From the NCBI GenBank assembly GCA_959347315.1, contig OY365806.1, positions 25,939,516-26,003,515 of the forward strand: a stretch of 64,000 nt of DNA, written 5' to 3'. Source of the stretch: Bimastos eiseni. Its lineage: Eukaryota; Annelida; Clitellata; Crassiclitellata; Lumbricidae. The number at the start of each line of letters is the position of its first letter. Within the stretch, counting starts at the first letter, position 1. This document shows, one piece after another, positions 61,920 through 64,000 of the stretch. The notes beneath the pieces are model-generated. The model was not told where the DNA came from, made no database searches, and saw only the letters and a program-made list of their open reading frames with translations. The position numbers and the translations under genes were made by a program.

Positions 61920-63131
61920 TTAGAGTGTTTGTGTTTCAGGGGGCCAACGCCTAATGTCGACCCCAATGCTTCCGAGACAGTTCTGTCCTCCAGACATAAC
62001 AGTCTGTTGCCAGAGCCCAGGAGCAAATGAAACGGATATGAGCTGCACGCTGTTAACGGCCTTCGCATCCATAAGAACAGTGGCTCTCTCGGAGACCATC
62101 GGGTATAGGTCAATTAGAGTTGCAAGGTCAAGGTTGCTCGTCAACATTGCGAAATCACTGAACCGTCCCAAAATGTATTCGTTGCGCCTCGCTGCCTCCT
62201 CTGCCTCAACGAAAGCATCCTCGGTTTCTGAGCGTATCTTCTCCAGCTGCTTCAGCAATTCTGCTTTGTGCTGCTCGATGATTTCTTTCAGAGAACGTGC
62301 CCGCTCTTCGATCGCCTTTATAGTTGACTCAATGTTGGCGTCAAACGCCGCCTTGTGTTCGGCAATCGTGCCTCGTTTACCACACGAAACTTGCCGGAGC
62401 TTTGCAACGTTGCCAGCATCTGCACTGACTCTCGCCCGAAGCTCCTGGGCAAGCTCCCTTGCCTTGCGACACGGCGAACCGTGTTTCTTAACGTGCGCTG
62501 CGCTACAGGCACCGCATAAAAACACTTCACACGTGGTGCAGTAGAGCTCCCCGCTATCAGGAGTTTTATGGTTGGCGCACTTAGGAAGCATGTCCTTCAA
62601 CTCCAAAGCCAGTTTCCTGCTTTCCTCGCTTCCCAGACGGACCACTCTTCCATGGGGTTTCGTTGGTCTCAGCTTCCCATGGGCGCACAGACAATCTCTG
62701 CACAATTTTTGGTCGCATTCCTCGCAGTAAACCTCGGCCAGAGGCGCCCTTCCCTGAGCTCTACCCTCGATGATTGCCCCGTCACACGCATCGCAGACGT
62801 GACCACCATCGGATGGGTCGCTAGTAATTGCTGCAATCTTCAACAGGATCGCAACCAATGGACTCGTCTTCAACTTCTGAAGACGCCCCTCTGGGATTTC
62901 CAAAGGCGTTTGACAGAGTTGGCATGAAATCGTTGACCACGGATAGTTTGTAGTCAGGTTGTGAACATGGCATTCGAGGCACTGCATGCAGAAGGTATCC
63001 AAACAAGGCAGAAGCTTTGCCTCGACCTTTGGTTCCGTCACGCTGTACTTCCGGTTACAAATGGGACAGATGGTGACGTCACTGACTACGTGAACGTCTT
63101 GTCTGTCAGAAATGCGGTTCGACATCATCAA
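61920..63131 (-). CDS. TRIM-type RING / B-box / coiled-coil protein (probable E3 ubiquitin ligase)
   Basis: A 403-residue single-exon protein with the tripartite motif in order: RING (residues 22-73, CPIC...LPCLDTFCMQC...CQLC); B-box 1 (113-160, CDAC...CEEC...CRDC..H); B-box 2 (185-217, CANH...CTTC...CGAC...H); and a coiled coil (about 222-320, rich in Glu, Lys, Ala and Leu). TRIM proteins usually dimerise through the coiled coil and use the RING to recruit E2-ubiquitin. There is no SPRY, filamin or NHL domain; the remaining about 80 residues match nothing I know, resembling short TRIM56/TRIM2/71-like proteins that are abundant in invertebrates. The fourth RING ligand, normally His in C-x-H-x-x-C, is Asp45 (PCLDTFC). 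The start is the first of three consecutive Met codons at 63131. Confidence 0.88.
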   Translation of the reverse strand: MMMSNRISDRQDVHVVSDVTICPICNRKYSVTEPKVEAKLLPCLDTFCMQCLECHVHNLTTNYPWSTISCQLCQTPLEIPEGRLQKLKTSPLVAILLKIAAITSDPSDGGHVCDACDGAIIEGRAQGRAPLAEVYCEECDQKLCRDCLCAHGKLRPTKPHGRVVRLGSEESRKLALELKDMLPKCANHKTPDSGELYCTTCEVFLCGACSAAHVKKHGSPCRKARELAQELRARVSADAGNVAKLRQVSCGKRGTIAEHKAAFDANIESTIKAIEERARSLKEIIEQHKAELLKQLEKIRSETEDAFVEAEEAARRNEYILGRFSDFAMLTSNLDLATLIDLYPMVSERATVLMDAKAVNSVQLISVSFAPGLWQQTVMSGGQNCLGSIGVDIRRWPPETQTL

Positions 63132-63845
63132 GGATAACGATCAAAATCTGAAATGGCAGAACCAATGAATTCATAAGAACAAGTACTTCTAATTAAATTG
63201 ACAACTGCTTCAGTCTGATAGTGTTCCAATAGTTCATTGGACCAGTCAATCAACAAGTCTGTCGATCAGTCAAACAATAATCATCAATTCCAGTTCATAC
63301 AAATAATTATAACATAAATAATTCAGTAGGCCACAATTCAAAGCAATATATTTAACTGATCAAATCAAAGCAAGTCTGTCTTAGCCTGTATGTCTATGAT
63401 GACAGTAAACTTAGACAAGGCGCAGAAGAGGGCAGTCCGAATGACGCACAAGACCGGCTACGTGAAACGAAAAACGTCCGTTTGGCACCAACAAATCCGT
63501 TCGATAACTCAGGATAGGCCTACGTAATGATTTTTCTCGGGCAAATAAATACTATCATAGCCTACTCTAGACATTCACACAAAGCACTGTTTGAAAATTA
63601 AAATAATACGCCATTCATAAGCTGAATTATTTCTAAGAAATATTATTAGTAGGCCTATTTGACTACCGCTTTCGAAATCGATTATACGTGATAAAACCAA
63701 AGCGACAGAAATACACGAAGAATCTTGCTCAGAGGGGCGTGGCCTAATGCGCCATGCCTAAACTGGGCTTTGTGCGACGCTGGGCTGGAAGCAACGCGCA
63801 GGGCCTACTGTAAGATAAGAAGGGCTCAAGGGTGAATAGGAGTCA

Positions 63846-63847
<2 letters not shown>
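63132..63847. other. Region upstream of the TRIM gene
   Basis: Presumed promoter and 5' UTR side of the minus-strand TRIM gene. No other gene seen. AGGCCTA words occur near 63513 and 63652. Confidence 0.4.

Positions 63848-63918
<71 letters not shown>
63848..63918. repeat. (TA)n dinucleotide repeat
   Basis: About 70 bp of uninterrupted TA. Confidence 0.95.
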
Positions 63919-63920
<2 letters not shown>

Positions 63921-64000
63921 GCATACAGTGAGAGCTGTGTTGCAGGTAATCAGACCAATGCGGACTATAAACTGTCGCATGATAGGTCTAACAAAGGCGC

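Noticed and set aside
61954..62544. 196-codon plus-strand frame opposite the TRIM gene
   Set aside because: Shadow of the TRIM coding sequence; no independent motif.

Overview
The window is from a eukaryotic nuclear genome, most likely a non-vertebrate animal. Evidence: AT-rich DNA, spliced genes with GT..AG introns, animal-specific gene families (Wnt, BK-channel beta subunit, PGAP4, TRIM), tRNA-derived SINEs, LINE relics, many short hAT-type DNA transposons and very long tetranucleotide microsatellites. A BK beta subunit is best known from chordates, so I lean toward an invertebrate deuterostome, but the sequence alone does not settle this. There are no bacterial features.

Genes. (1) 4379-11067, plus strand: a complete five-exon Wnt gene, best matched to Wnt2; all four introns join in phase. 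(2) 29181-32459, minus: a two-exon BK potassium channel beta subunit (KCNMB-like) with two membrane segments. (3) 42898-46276, minus: a two-exon cysteine-rich membrane protein with two PPxY motifs, not assignable to a named gene. (4) 56793-57977, minus: an intronless PGAP4/TMEM246-like GPI-GalNAc transferase. (5) 61920-63131, minus: an intronless TRIM protein (RING, two B-boxes, coiled coil) with an unusual RING ligand. Weaker candidates are a Cys-rich exon plus a 12-residue repeat frame on the minus strand (52811-54258) and two phase-compatible exon-like blocks on the plus strand (36786-36952 and 38996-39189). I see no operon-like or pathway link among these genes; they appear to be independent neighbours.

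Repeats fill much of the rest. Six hAT-type non-autonomous insertions have recognisable termini and 8-bp target-site duplications (perfect or 7/8): 12682-13427, 20204-20803 with a second element nested at 20634-20788, 43549-44003, 46674-46960 and 55886-56175. Two more (51632-51783 and 60227-61059) have decayed ends or duplications. Four copies of a short CRE-containing MITE-like repeat lie at 44422, 45911, 51037 and 51990. LINE relics lie at 24455-25120 (+), 30120-31030 (-) and 38400-38860 (+). Microsatellites include a GACA array of at least 1.85 kb (48622-50469, beside a 200-N gap), TATC (22520-23310) and ATAC (24268-24451 and 25121-25381). Complex tandem arrays lie at 53526-54686, 59405-59735 and 14996-15185.

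Exon coordinates were set by hand from splice dinucleotides, reading phase and family alignment from memory. No database search was possible.
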